Of a stretch of DNA of 36,263 bases, positions 1-8,113 are shown in pieces (within the stretch, counting starts at the first letter, position 1; every line of letters begins with the position of its first letter). The stretch covers positions 1-36,263 of the forward strand of contig SPJO01000127.1 of NCBI GenBank assembly GCA_006844635.1, in the 5' to 3' direction. This DNA comes from Methylophilaceae bacterium. Its GTDB lineage: Bacteria > Pseudomonadota > Gammaproteobacteria > Burkholderiales > Methylophilaceae. A program made the position numbers and the translations under genes. The notes under the pieces are model-generated. The model did no database searches, was not told the origin of the DNA, and saw nothing but the letters and a program-made list of their open reading frames with translations.

Positions 1-1
1 A

Positions 2-70
2 CTAGCAATGACCCCTGCTAGCTATATTGGAAAAGCACGTGCACTTACACAATCAGTTACGCAAGACTAG
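2..70 (+). CDS. purB: adenylosuccinate lyase, C-terminal fragment (partial)
   Basis: The open frame entering from the left edge ends at a TAG at 68-70. It encodes 22 residues that include MTPASYIGKA. The C-terminus of proteobacterial adenylosuccinate lyase carries a very similar AMTPANYIGRA motif, from memory of the E. coli protein. The enzyme acts twice in purine synthesis, releasing fumarate from SAICAR and from adenylosuccinate. Only the tail is present, so the call rests on this short motif. No hairpin terminator is obvious just after the stop. Confidence 0.7.
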   Translation, partial: LAMTPASYIGKARALTQSVTQD

Positions 71-154
71 CACAAGCAAATTCAGCAAAATTACAACAAA
101 ATAGCATTATCTGATTAATCAATACTAGGTAACCCCACTCCAGCACTTTGATTT

Positions 155-182
155 AATGTAAATTAACATTCATGCACTGCAT
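155..182. promoter_or_regulatory. two short palindromes upstream of the PstS-like/porin/cyclase cassette
   Basis: The 153-bp gap after purB holds two adjacent dyads. One is at 155-170 with arms AATGT/ACATT. The other is at 172-182 with arms ATGCA/TGCAT around a single C. They lie about 40-70 bp before the GTG start at 224, where an operator could sit. No convincing -35/-10 pair was found, and dyads this short occur by chance in AT-rich DNA. Confidence 0.25.
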
Positions 183-223
183 ACAACGTTAGTATGAATA
201 CAAGCGGTGCATGTTTAAAGTGA

Positions 224-685
224 GTGATTATCGTTTTGGGGATACAGTCAACATTAGCAAGCAGAGCAATAATGTTGTTGTTATTGTTCTTAGCTTGTAG
301 CTACACATCCATTGCAATGGCAAATGACATTGCAATCGTTACTCATGTAGAAAATACCAACGAGCGCATCACAAAAGCAGAAGCGATTAACATTTTCATG
401 GGCCGCTTTCGCCAATATCCCAATGGGCAACGTGCAAAACCTTATGACAATAACAGCAGTAAAAACACCTTTTACAAAAAGCTAATCAATAAATCTCCTG
501 CTGAAGTTAAAGCCTACTGGGCAAGACTAATTTTTTCAGGCAGGACCTTACCACCGAAATCACTAAAAGACTCGACTACCGTGATTGAAAAGATTCAATC
601 TGATAAACAAGCGATTTCCTACATTCCTCTTAACCAAGCTAACGAAAGTGTTAAGATATTGCTGATATTAAAGGGGAGTCAATAG
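224..685 (+). CDS. periplasmic PstS-like (phosphate-binding-protein family) single-lobe protein
   Basis: The 153-residue product has a hydrophobic segment (about residues 14-32) ending in an AMA-like signal peptidase site. The mature protein starts near NDIAIV. The mature part matches the short PBP-like family annotated as phosphate ABC transporter substrate-binding protein: EAINIFMGR, then SPAEVKAYWARLIFSGR, then a late glycine-free ISYIP. At about 120 mature residues it is roughly one lobe of a normal two-lobe binding protein, so it is unlikely to be a classical transporter component; no permease or ATPase is nearby. GTG at 224 is the longest start; an ATG at 272 would give a shorter, still plausible, signal peptide. 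Its stop overlaps the next start by one base (TAGTG), which indicates co-expression with the porin and the diguanylate cyclase. The ligand is unknown. Confidence 0.75.
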   Translation: MIIVLGIQSTLASRAIMLLLLFLACSYTSIAMANDIAIVTHVENTNERITKAEAINIFMGRFRQYPNGQRAKPYDNNSSKNTFYKKLINKSPAEVKAYWARLIFSGRTLPPKSLKDSTTVIEKIQSDKQAISYIPLNQANESVKILLILKGSQ

Positions 686-1971
686 TGCTACTTCTTGATA
701 ACAGTGCATGGTTGAAAAAAAGGTTGGGCCTTCCTTTGGTCGCCGTTGTTTGCGTCACTATCCTTTACTTATGCAGCATGCCCGCTATTGCCGATGAAGC
801 CTCATCGCCAAGCTGGCTTGATGACAACTTACAATTCCATATCTTTGGTACATTGGGCGCCAGTTATCATGACGAAAAAGGCTTAGAGTATCGTCGCAAT
901 ATCGAACAAAGAAACGGTGTCAGTGCCAACCAGTTAGACTTCTCGTCCGACTCCCTCCTTGGCGGGCAGTTAGACTTACAAATTAATGAGCTGTTTTCAG
1001 CAAGCACACAAGTGGTTTCACGCAACAATGCGAAAGGCAACTGGAAACCTGAGCCGATTACAGGCTTTTTAAGATATCAACCAAGTGAAATGATACAAAT
1101 TCGCCTCGGCAGGATACCAACCTATAGCAACGTTGGTGCTGAAACGCGTTTCGCAAGCTATGCTTATACCGAAGTCAGACCATCGCCAGAGCTGTATGGA
1201 CTATTCAGCCCGATTGACCGCTATGATGGTGTCAGCATCGAATATACAACACCGATTGCGACAGGCATTGGCAAAGTCATTCTCAACTATGGTAGCTCGG
1301 TTGGCGACCTCTTTATTAACAATCATTTCGACATTGATGACACAAGTAATACTGGGGTTGGTCTTAGCTGGCAAAAAGACAACTTAGAGCTTCGTGGCCT
1401 ATACACCCACGAACGCATCAGCAATGACAATAGCTTAGCAGCGTTAGGCCAAGCCTTGGCGGCCACACCGTTCCCAACCGCGCAGCAGCGTGGTGCTGAA
1501 ATCATCAGCACGGAAAACTATACTAGGGAAATCTATGGGGCTGCTGTTGCATACACTCCAGGCGAATGGGAAATCAAAGTCGTTGCGGGCGGCGGGCGCC
1601 AAGGCGGTAGCAGCAAGATAAAAGCGGAAGCAGGCAGCATTCTCATTGGCTACAACCTCGGTCAATTCACACCCTATGCAATTGCTGCCTACAACCGGAC
1701 TAGAACCAATATCAAACCCTCTGGCGTACTGAATCTCACGCCACAACTAACGCAACTGAATGCGCTTTATACAGACGCGCTAACTGCGTCTAAGGCGGAA
1801 CAAGACACATTGAGTCTTGGTGTGCGTTATGACTTTGCTAAAAACTATGCACTGAAGTTCCAAGTCGATAAAATCAACGCGGAAACAACCCCTTACACAC
1901 TGAGCACAAGAACCGAATCTGCAGACAAAGATTTAACGTTATTTACCATTGCTTTGGACTTCTTATTTTAA
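685..1971 (+). CDS. outer-membrane porin-like beta-barrel protein
   Basis: This 428-residue protein starts at GTG, with AAGGGGAG upstream as a good ribosome site. It has a basic N-terminus, a hydrophobic segment (about residues 15-33) and a signal peptidase site near AIADEA. The rest alternates short polar and aromatic strands, as in barrels (for example FHIFGTLGASYH and GFLRYQPSEMIQIRLGRIPTY). It ends in a terminal Phe after DFLF, the usual outer-membrane assembly signal. The RLGR motif near residue 140 occurs in many proteobacterial porin-like proteins. The gene overlaps the upstream PstS-like gene by one base and is followed 16 bases later by the cyclase gene. It may be a channel or a sensor partner; no substrate can be read from the sequence. 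Confidence 0.8.
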   Translation: MLLLDNSAWLKKRLGLPLVAVVCVTILYLCSMPAIADEASSPSWLDDNLQFHIFGTLGASYHDEKGLEYRRNIEQRNGVSANQLDFSSDSLLGGQLDLQINELFSASTQVVSRNNAKGNWKPEPITGFLRYQPSEMIQIRLGRIPTYSNVGAETRFASYAYTEVRPSPELYGLFSPIDRYDGVSIEYTTPIATGIGKVILNYGSSVGDLFINNHFDIDDTSNTGVGLSWQKDNLELRGLYTHERISNDNSLAALGQALAATPFPTAQQRGAEIISTENYTREIYGAAVAYTPGEWEIKVVAGGGRQGGSSKIKAEAGSILIGYNLGQFTPYAIAAYNRTRTNIKPSGVLNLTPQLTQLNALYTDALTASKAEQDTLSLGVRYDFAKNYALKFQVDKINAETTPYTLSTRTESADKDLTLFTIALDFLF

Positions 1972-1987
1972 ATAACGAGGCCCACGG

Positions 1988-3589
1988 ATGCCATCACTGT
2001 ACACAACACTAAAAACACTCATGCAAGAGCGCATTGTTGTTAAAAGTACAGCGAAAATTATCGCTTCTGCTTTAGTCATTCTTATCTTCGCCTCTAGTAT
2101 TGCGATTAGCAGCTCGAATAGCTCAAAAAGAAAACAAGTAAAAATCAACATTGAACAGTTAGCTAGTACTGTTGAATACAGTGCAAGTATTGCTGCATTC
2201 ACCACAGACACACAATTAGCCAATGAAGTCTCTAAAGGGTTGTTAAGCAATCATATTGTTAAAAAAGTAATCATCTCCAGCCAAATGAATGATGGGATTC
2301 ACATACTGGCAAACATGCCAGCAGGCACCGATTTAAGCCAGCCTATACCGCACATTAAAACACTTCACTCCCCTTTTGATAAAGCCGAACAAGTCGGCGA
2401 ACTAAAAATTTGGTTGAATGAAGAGTTTGTCGCAGCACAGGCAAGTACCTTTGCAAAACTGACCACTTTAATTATTTTGGCTATTTTAATTTGCATTACC
2501 GCGCTATTAAGTTTAGTGATTTATCACAGCATCACTAAACCAATCAAATCGATTGCAGATGAAATTCATCATTTAAATTTGAAAAGTGATGACTTATTAA
2601 GCACACCCAAAAACCACGATCATGATGAGGTTGGGCGCCTTGTATCTGATGCTAACCAAATGATTTCTCACTTAAAAACGTTAATCAAAAGTGAACACCA
2701 CCTGTATGTACAACATGCCTCTGCTGAGCAACAGCTAAGAATGATTTTTGAGCAATCACAAACGGGTATGTTTGTGATTAACTCCAGTTTAAACGTCACT
2801 TCCTCAAACCCCGCGCTGATTAGCATGCTAGATTTGAAGCACGGCGTCATTCACAAGCAAGATGGTTCCGTCACACTAAAAACACTGTTCCCAACACACT
2901 ACGATAAAGTAAAAGATAAAATTGAGATGGCAAAAATAGGTGGGAAGCCGCTTAAATTCACACTCATATTTGACCAAAAAGATAAAAAAAATAAATGGTT
3001 AGAAATTTCATTGCTAGCGATTGATAACTACCAAATACAAGGCATTGTTAATGACGTCACCAGTCACAAGATCGCTGAACTTAAAGCCATCAAAATCGCA
3101 GAGCGAGACCCACTAACACAGTTACTCAACCGCCGTGGCTTTGAGCCAAAACTTGATAGCTTAATGCAGCATGCCGCCACATTACCTACGCTCGCTTTAC
3201 TCGTTATTGACCTAGATGGTTTCAAGCCGATTAATGATAATTTCGGCCACGATGCAGGTGATTACGTATTGAAATTAATCAGCAGTCAATTACTTGACAG
3301 TGTCCGTAAAGATGATCTGGTCGCACGCTTGGGAGGTGATGAGTTTGCGATTGTACTAGATTCTGATGAGCTACCAGAACTCGCTTACCGGGTGGCAAAA
3401 ATCATCGTTAAGCAGGCAGCCAAACCCATTCAATACAACGGCCACACACTAAGCATCGGCGCTAGTATTGGCATTGCTATATCCAATGAAGGCAGCCCCA
3501 CTTCAACATTGCTCATCAAACATGCAGATGAAGCCATGTATATGGCGAAACAAGCTGGAAAATCTCGCTACCACCTTTATAATAGCTAG
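1988..3589 (+). CDS. membrane diguanylate cyclase, CHASE8-like/HAMP/PAS/GGDEF
   Basis: The 533-residue protein has a membrane segment at about 21-42. A periplasmic region (about 45-150) follows, with the EYSASIAAFTTD pattern typical of CHASE8-type sensors. A second membrane segment lies at about 157-180, then a HAMP linker (about 180-235), a PAS-like domain (about 250-365) and a C-terminal GGDEF domain. The catalytic GGDEF motif is intact at residues 449-453. An RxxD inhibitory site (RKDD, 440-443) lies five residues before it, so active synthesis of cyclic di-GMP with product feedback is expected. It is the third gene of a cassette with a PstS-like periplasmic protein and a porin, so the periplasmic domain probably reads an envelope signal passed on by them. 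That link is inference; the domain call is firm. Confidence 0.9.
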   Translation: MPSLYTTLKTLMQERIVVKSTAKIIASALVILIFASSIAISSSNSSKRKQVKINIEQLASTVEYSASIAAFTTDTQLANEVSKGLLSNHIVKKVIISSQMNDGIHILANMPAGTDLSQPIPHIKTLHSPFDKAEQVGELKIWLNEEFVAAQASTFAKLTTLIILAILICITALLSLVIYHSITKPIKSIADEIHHLNLKSDDLLSTPKNHDHDEVGRLVSDANQMISHLKTLIKSEHHLYVQHASAEQQLRMIFEQSQTGMFVINSSLNVTSSNPALISMLDLKHGVIHKQDGSVTLKTLFPTHYDKVKDKIEMAKIGGKPLKFTLIFDQKDKKNKWLEISLLAIDNYQIQGIVNDVTSHKIAELKAIKIAERDPLTQLLNRRGFEPKLDSLMQHAATLPTLALLVIDLDGFKPINDNFGHDAGDYVLKLISSQLLDSVRKDDLVARLGGDEFAIVLDSDELPELAYRVAKIIVKQAAKPIQYNGHTLSIGASIGIAISNEGSPTSTLLIKHADEAMYMAKQAGKSRYHLYNS

Positions 3590-3612
3590 CTTATTCTTTG
3601 TAAGGGTTTGTT

Positions 3613-4215
3613 TTGGAAATATTGGTGCTTTATTACTCACAAGGCGGCGCTGTTAAAGAAATGGCTCAACTGATTGCACGTGGGGTTGATGCAGTTGATG
3701 GAACGAAAGCACGATTACGTACGGTGCCTAAGGTTTCAGCGGCCTGTGAAGCCACTGAATCAGACATCCCTGATGAAGGTCACCCATATGCTGAACTGAG
3801 TGATTTGCAAGCTTGTGCTGGTCTTGCGCTTGGCAGCCCAACGCGCTTCGGCAACATGGCTGCGCCAATGAAGTATTTTTTAGATGGAACTTCTAGCCTA
3901 TGGCTAAAAGGCGCGTTAACCGACAAGCCGGCTTGTGTCTTCACCTCTAGTGCTTCGATGCATGGTGGTAATGAAACCACCCTACTCACGATGATGCTCC
4001 CGCTAATGCACCATGGCATGCTAATGTTAGGCATTCCATATACAGAGCCCAATTTAGCAACAACACAATCTGGCGGCACCCCCTATGGTGCTAGCCATAT
4101 TGCTGGCGCAATGGACGACACGCCGATTTCCGAAGACGAAAGAAAACTATGCATCGCCTTAGGCAAACGCCTTGCCCAAACAGCGCTAAAATGTCAGCCT
4201 AACAATCATGCGTAA
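3613..4215 (+). CDS. wrbA: WrbA-type NAD(P)H:quinone oxidoreductase
   Basis: This 200-residue flavodoxin-like enzyme carries the FMN phosphate loop near the N-terminus (ILVLYYSQGGAVKEMA) and the flavin-contacting SPTRFGNMAAPMKYFLD segment around residue 75. It also has the HGGNETTLL region around residue 117, all as in WrbA. The family performs two-electron reduction of quinones and protects against redox cycling in the cytoplasm. The start is TTG at 3613, chosen because the family begins M-(K/E)-ILVLYYS; the ribosome site is the modest TAAGGG. It follows the cyclase gene by 23 bases and precedes the HugZ-like gene by 9. Confidence 0.92.
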   Translation: MEILVLYYSQGGAVKEMAQLIARGVDAVDGTKARLRTVPKVSAACEATESDIPDEGHPYAELSDLQACAGLALGSPTRFGNMAAPMKYFLDGTSSLWLKGALTDKPACVFTSSASMHGGNETTLLTMMLPLMHHGMLMLGIPYTEPNLATTQSGGTPYGASHIAGAMDDTPISEDERKLCIALGKRLAQTALKCQPNNHA

Positions 4216-4224
4216 GCCATCAAT

Positions 4225-4926
4225 ATGAATCTAAACTTAGAAGCACAACAATTTTTATTTTCTGCCCAAAAAGGCATTCTATCCACGCATTCTGCCAAAT
4301 ATACTGGCTACCCTTTTGGTTCTGTCGCACCTTATGTCGTCAACCATCAAGGCATGCCAGTCATATTAATCAGTAGTTTGGCTGAACATACCAAAAATAT
4401 TGCACATAATGCACACGTCTCTCTATTGGCTTTCAGCGGTGAAGATGATTTACAAGCCAATGCGCGGCTGACACTGCTCGCCAAGGCAGAGCAAACAGAT
4501 AAACAAAATGACTTGCTACGCGCAAGGTATTTGCGCTACTTACCACAAGCTGAAAGCTATTTTGACGCACATGACTTTAGCTTTTATACGCTCTATATCA
4601 CGCAAGCTCGTTATATTGCAGGCTTTGGCAAAATGGGCTGGATTGAAGGCGAAGACTTCCGAATACCAAGCAACCCCTTATTCACTGAAGAAACTGGCAT
4701 TCTTGAGCACATGAATCAAGATCATGCTGAGAACCTAAAGGCCTATTGTCAACATTTTCACGGCATGACACCTGCGGCTGTCGATATGATTGGCATTGAT
4801 AGCTTAGGGTTTGATGTCCGTGTCGACAACGCACTTCAACTACGTTTTAATTTCGAAAACGCCATTAGCAATGCGCAAGAAGCCAGAACAGCACTGGTTG
4901 AAATGGCAAAACAATGTCGCCATTAA
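4225..4926 (+). CDS. HugZ-like pyridoxamine-phosphate-oxidase-fold protein with DUF2470 domain
   Basis: The first about 145 residues form a split-barrel flavin or heme-binding fold: KGILSTHSAKYTGYPFGSV, then SLAEHTKNI and the IAGFGKMGWI segment. The C-terminal part starting ILEHMNQDHAENL is a DUF2470-type domain. This two-part architecture is that of the HugZ heme-utilisation family. Members bind heme and some degrade it; whether this one does cannot be told, and no heme transporter is adjacent. It sits between wrbA and the DUF2069 gene, whose start at 4914 lies inside its last codons, so the three are probably one transcript. Confidence 0.82.
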   Translation: MNLNLEAQQFLFSAQKGILSTHSAKYTGYPFGSVAPYVVNHQGMPVILISSLAEHTKNIAHNAHVSLLAFSGEDDLQANARLTLLAKAEQTDKQNDLLRARYLRYLPQAESYFDAHDFSFYTLYITQARYIAGFGKMGWIEGEDFRIPSNPLFTEETGILEHMNQDHAENLKAYCQHFHGMTPAAVDMIGIDSLGFDVRVDNALQLRFNFENAISNAQEARTALVEMAKQCRH

Positions 4927-5264
4927 CAACGCGCCTTCAACTTGGCGCGTCTGGTAGCCTGATTGCATTAATCTTATTATGTTTGGTTTGGGAAATCTGG
5001 CTTGCCCCTTTACATCAAAATGGCTCTCTATTGTTTTTAAAAGCGCTCCCACTGCTCTTGCCATTGTTTGGCATCCTAAAAGGTAAACGTTACACTTATC
5101 AATGGGCAAGCATGCTCATCTTACTGTACTTTATCGAAGGCGTCGTTAGGGCTTGGTCTGACCGAGGTTTAGCGGCACAACTCGCCATCGTTGAAATTAT
5201 ACTGAGTGTTATTTTTTTCCTTTGTGCAATTTTTTATGCACGTCATACACGTAACCTAAGCTAG
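4914..5264 (+). CDS. DUF2069 family inner-membrane protein
   Basis: The 116-residue protein has four hydrophobic segments separated by short polar turns. Family-typical features are WEIWLAPL near the end of the first segment, KALPLLLPLFGILKGKRYTYQW in the middle and FIEGVVRAWSD before the last helices. DUF2069 proteins are often encoded next to wrbA; their function is unknown. The ATG at 4914 overlaps the 3' end of the HugZ-like gene by 13 bases, pointing to translational coupling. Confidence 0.82.
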   Translation: MSPLTTRLQLGASGSLIALILLCLVWEIWLAPLHQNGSLLFLKALPLLLPLFGILKGKRYTYQWASMLILLYFIEGVVRAWSDRGLAAQLAIVEIILSVIFFLCAIFYARHTRNLS

Positions 5265-5281
5265 TCACTTATAATAACGCC

Positions 5282-6025
5282 ATGCATATTTTAATTTCTA
5301 ATGATGATGGTTTCTTAGCGGAAGGCATCCAAACGCTAGCTGAACACCTTCGAAAAATCGCAAAAGTAACCATTGTGGCCCCAGATTTGAATCGTAGCGG
5401 TGCCAGTAGTTCACTCACACTGGACTCACCGTTATCTGTTAAGCAGGTCGAGCCGGATTACTTTTATGTAAACGGCACACCAACTGACTGCGTTCATATT
5501 GCTTTAACAGGATTAATGTCAGAAATGCCTGACTTTGTTATTTCAGGGATTAACGATGGCGCAAACATGGGAGACGATACAGTTTATAGCGGGACAGTGG
5601 CCGCAGCAAAAGAAGGCTATTTAGTGGACATCCCCTCTTTTGCTATTTCGATGTCTCAGCATAAAGCAACGCATTTCACAACAGCCGCAAAAGTGACGGT
5701 TGAACTAGTGCAACATTACCAAAAGCGCCCGAGTAAAACGCCTTTATTGCTAAATGTTAATGTGCCGGACATCCCATATGAACAATTACAAGGTAAAATC
5801 ATTACTCGTCTAGGAAAAAGACATAAAGCAAACTCACCCATTGAAGCATTAACGCCACGTGGCGATAAGATTTATTGGATAGGCGCTGCAGGCGAACCAA
5901 AAGATAACAGTCAGGGGACTGATTTTCATGCGGTACAACATAATCAGGTGTCGATTACACCATTGGGTGCAGATTTAACACAACACGAACACATCACAGC
6001 ATTAGAAAGCTGGCTCGAACAATAG
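5282..6025 (+). CDS. surE: 5'/3'-nucleotidase SurE (survival protein)
   Basis: The 247-residue protein opens with the metal-binding ISNDDGFLAEGI (paired aspartates), followed by VVAPDLNRSGASSSLTL. The NGTPTDCVHIA and ISGINDGANMGDDTVYSGTVAAA motifs around residues 65-110 are diagnostic for SurE. The enzyme removes phosphate from nucleoside monophosphates and short polyphosphates in the cytoplasm and is linked to stationary-phase survival. It is the first gene of the conserved surE-pcm-nlpD block, with pcm beginning 19 bases after its stop. Confidence 0.96.
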   Translation: MHILISNDDGFLAEGIQTLAEHLRKIAKVTIVAPDLNRSGASSSLTLDSPLSVKQVEPDYFYVNGTPTDCVHIALTGLMSEMPDFVISGINDGANMGDDTVYSGTVAAAKEGYLVDIPSFAISMSQHKATHFTTAAKVTVELVQHYQKRPSKTPLLLNVNVPDIPYEQLQGKIITRLGKRHKANSPIEALTPRGDKIYWIGAAGEPKDNSQGTDFHAVQHNQVSITPLGADLTQHEHITALESWLEQ

Positions 6026-6044
6026 AAATTGGCTGTAAGCACTC

Positions 6045-6716
6045 ATGGCATTAAGTAATTTAAATAAAAAATCCGGCATCGGCATGACCTCATCGCGTAC
6101 ACGTGATCGCATGTTGGCGCGTTTACGTGAAAATGGTATTAAGGATGAGGCAACATTAGCAGCGATTGGCGCTGTCCCTCGACATATTTTTGTGGATGAA
6201 GCCTTGTCAATTCGTGCCTATGAAGACGTTTCTTTGCCAATTGGCTATGGTCAAACGATCTCGCAACCATATACAGTTGCACGCATGACCGAAGTCTTGC
6301 GTAATGGTAAACAACTTAATAAAGTACTGGAAATCGGCACAGGCTGCGGTTACCAAACGGCTGTTTTGTCGCAAGTAGCCAATGAAGTGCTGTCATTAGA
6401 GCGACTACGTGCACTAGTGATGAAAGCAAGGGATAACTTACGTGCATTAAAGTGCAGCAATGTAAAACTCGACCATGCCGACGGTAGCCAAGGCTTAGAA
6501 GCGTATGCTCCTTTTGACGGCATCATTGTCACGGCAGCAGCGAGCCATGTACCGCAAGAGTTGCTAGAACAACTCACGATTGGTGGCAGAATGGTGATTC
6601 CGATCGGCACGGACAAACAAGTGCTATACCTCATTGAACGATTGGCCAATGAATATAAGCAAACAAAATTAGAAACGGTGAACTTTGTTCCATTAATAGG
6701 TAGCTTAGGTAAATGA
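6045..6716 (+). CDS. pcm: protein-L-isoaspartate O-methyltransferase
   Basis: The 223-residue class I methyltransferase shows the PCMT signatures VPRHIFVDEAL, then GYGQTISQPYTVARM. The SAM-binding VLEIGTGCGYQTAVLSQ follows, and the late GRMVIPIG. It methylates isoaspartyl residues in aged proteins so that they can be repaired, using S-adenosylmethionine. The start is ATG at 6045, giving an N-terminus slightly longer than the core family. The stop overlaps the nlpD start by four bases (ATGA), so the two are coupled. Confidence 0.96.
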   Translation: MALSNLNKKSGIGMTSSRTRDRMLARLRENGIKDEATLAAIGAVPRHIFVDEALSIRAYEDVSLPIGYGQTISQPYTVARMTEVLRNGKQLNKVLEIGTGCGYQTAVLSQVANEVLSLERLRALVMKARDNLRALKCSNVKLDHADGSQGLEAYAPFDGIIVTAAASHVPQELLEQLTIGGRMVIPIGTDKQVLYLIERLANEYKQTKLETVNFVPLIGSLGK

Positions 6717-7678
6717 AACATGTATTGTTAATTAGTTTTCTGGTGGCATTCATTAGCGGTTGCGCAAGTAGCATTCCCGCACCAGTAGAAAGCAGAGACA
6801 CGCAACCCAAGAGCAGCAGACCATCAGCTGCACCTGCAGTCAATACGGCTAAAAATACCAGCGGCGACTGGCGGCCAGACACTTACATCGTCAAAAAAGG
6901 CGATACGCTTTATAGTATTGGCTTAAATTTAGGCCTTGATTATCGTGAACTCGCGGCTGCTAATAGCATCTATGAGCCATACACCATCAATATTGGGCAA
7001 ACACTCAAGCTTAATAGCTTTAAAAAAGAAGCTGCCAATGAAGTGAATACAACGACTTACGAGAATGAAGATGGCGTGATTATTTCCCCCATCGACACTG
7101 ACTCAGGCGTGACTACTTCTGCATCACAAACAGCCACAACTGAATCAAACGTCACGCCAGTTTTGTCGACACCAAAAGCAAGCCGAGAGCCTTATAGTCA
7201 AGAAGCATTGAATCGCAAGCCTGTTGCAAAACCAGAAACAGTTGTTGCAACACTACCGAAAACCGAACCAGTTGCAGAGAAGCCAGCGACAGACACCCCT
7301 AAAACCACCAAAAAATCTGCATGGTCTTGGCCAACAAAAGGGCAAGTCATTGGCCGGTTTAATGGTTCAAAAAATAAAGGCATCGATATTGCAGGCAAAA
7401 AAGGTCAAGCGATTACCGCATCTGGCAAAGGCAAAGTCATCTATGCTGGCTCTGACTTGCGCGGTTACGGCAAACTCGTCATTATCAAACACAGCACGAC
7501 TTACCTATCGGTTTATGCACACAATAGCAAAATATTAGTTAAAGAAGGCCAAGTCGTTCAGCCCGGCCAGAAAATAGCAGCAATGGGTGATACTGACACA
7601 AATAGAGTAAAACTACACTTTGAAATCCGTGAACGCGGAAAATCTGTTGACCCAGAAAAGTTCTTACCGCAGAATTAA
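6713..7678 (+). CDS. nlpD: NlpD-like lipoprotein, LysM plus degenerate LytM (M23) domain
   Basis: The 321-residue protein begins with a lipoprotein signal whose lipobox ends ISGC (Cys17). A LysM peptidoglycan-binding repeat follows (YIVKKGDTLYSIGLNLG, about residues 58-103), then a Pro/Thr-rich linker and a C-terminal M23 domain (about 205-318). The zinc site looks broken: Asn221 stands where active LytM enzymes have the first His of HxGxD, and Lys300 replaces the first His of the HxH pair, although His270 and His302 remain. This is the pattern of NlpD and EnvC, which activate septal amidases rather than cut. It overlaps pcm by four bases. The usual neighbour rpoS is not downstream. Confidence 0.93.
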   Translation: MKHVLLISFLVAFISGCASSIPAPVESRDTQPKSSRPSAAPAVNTAKNTSGDWRPDTYIVKKGDTLYSIGLNLGLDYRELAAANSIYEPYTINIGQTLKLNSFKKEAANEVNTTTYENEDGVIISPIDTDSGVTTSASQTATTESNVTPVLSTPKASREPYSQEALNRKPVAKPETVVATLPKTEPVAEKPATDTPKTTKKSAWSWPTKGQVIGRFNGSKNKGIDIAGKKGQAITASGKGKVIYAGSDLRGYGKLVIIKHSTTYLSVYAHNSKILVKEGQVVQPGQKIAAMGDTDTNRVKLHFEIRERGKSVDPEKFLPQN

Positions 7679-7710
7679 TACTCATCTTTCATCACACTTG
7701 TGAGATTTTA

Positions 7711-8049
7711 ATGGATCCAGATAAATACAAACAGAACGCGGACATCAAAGCCGACACACCATTACAAAATATTCTGTCAGTTGGTGCCATGATACTGATG
7801 ATCGCTGGTATCGCTGGCTTAGCCATGGAGTTTTTTAAAGAAGATGGCTGGGTTGGTAAGATGTTTTCTTTCTTCTTTAGGTCAACAGGCACGATGCTGT
7901 TGCTGCCTGTTCTGATTTTTGTACTATGGCTGATCAACCGCTGGATTTCTACACCCAGCAAAAATGAAACCAAAAAAAGTGGCAACCTGCCGATGTATTT
8001 AATGATGATTGCGGGCGTTTACTATGTCTATCAGTTCTTGATGACTTAA
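7711..8049 (+). CDS. small inner-membrane protein of unknown function
   Basis: The 112-residue product has a polar N-terminus and three hydrophobic stretches: about 24-42 (VGAMILMIAGIAGLAMEFF), 60-77 (TMLLLPVLIFVLWLIN) and 95-111. I do not recognise a family. It lies 32 bases after nlpD, in the place where rpoS is found in many proteobacteria, and it is closed by a strong terminator. Transcription together with nlpD is likely. The third and last helices end almost at the stop, so the C-terminus would be at the membrane face. Confidence 0.6.
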   Translation: MDPDKYKQNADIKADTPLQNILSVGAMILMIAGIAGLAMEFFKEDGWVGKMFSFFFRSTGTMLLLPVLIFVLWLINRWISTPSKNETKKSGNLPMYLMMIAGVYYVYQFLMT

Positions 8050-8067
8050 ACCTTCCTACCATTCATT

Positions 8068-8097
8068 AAAAAAAGCCGCTTCATGAGCGGCTTTTTT
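8068..8097. terminator. bidirectional rho-independent terminator
   Basis: A perfect 7-bp GC-rich stem (AGCCGCT/AGCGGCT) with a 5-base loop is flanked by an A-run on the left and a T-run on the right. It can therefore end both the + strand nlpD transcript and the - strand thioredoxin-like transcript. It sits between the two convergent stops. Confidence 0.92.
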
Positions 8098-8113
8098 GTT
8101 CTGCGTCTGCTTA

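Noticed and set aside
1444..1746. Open frame opposite the porin gene
   Set aside because: It is a shadow frame with no ribosome site and no recognisable protein pattern.
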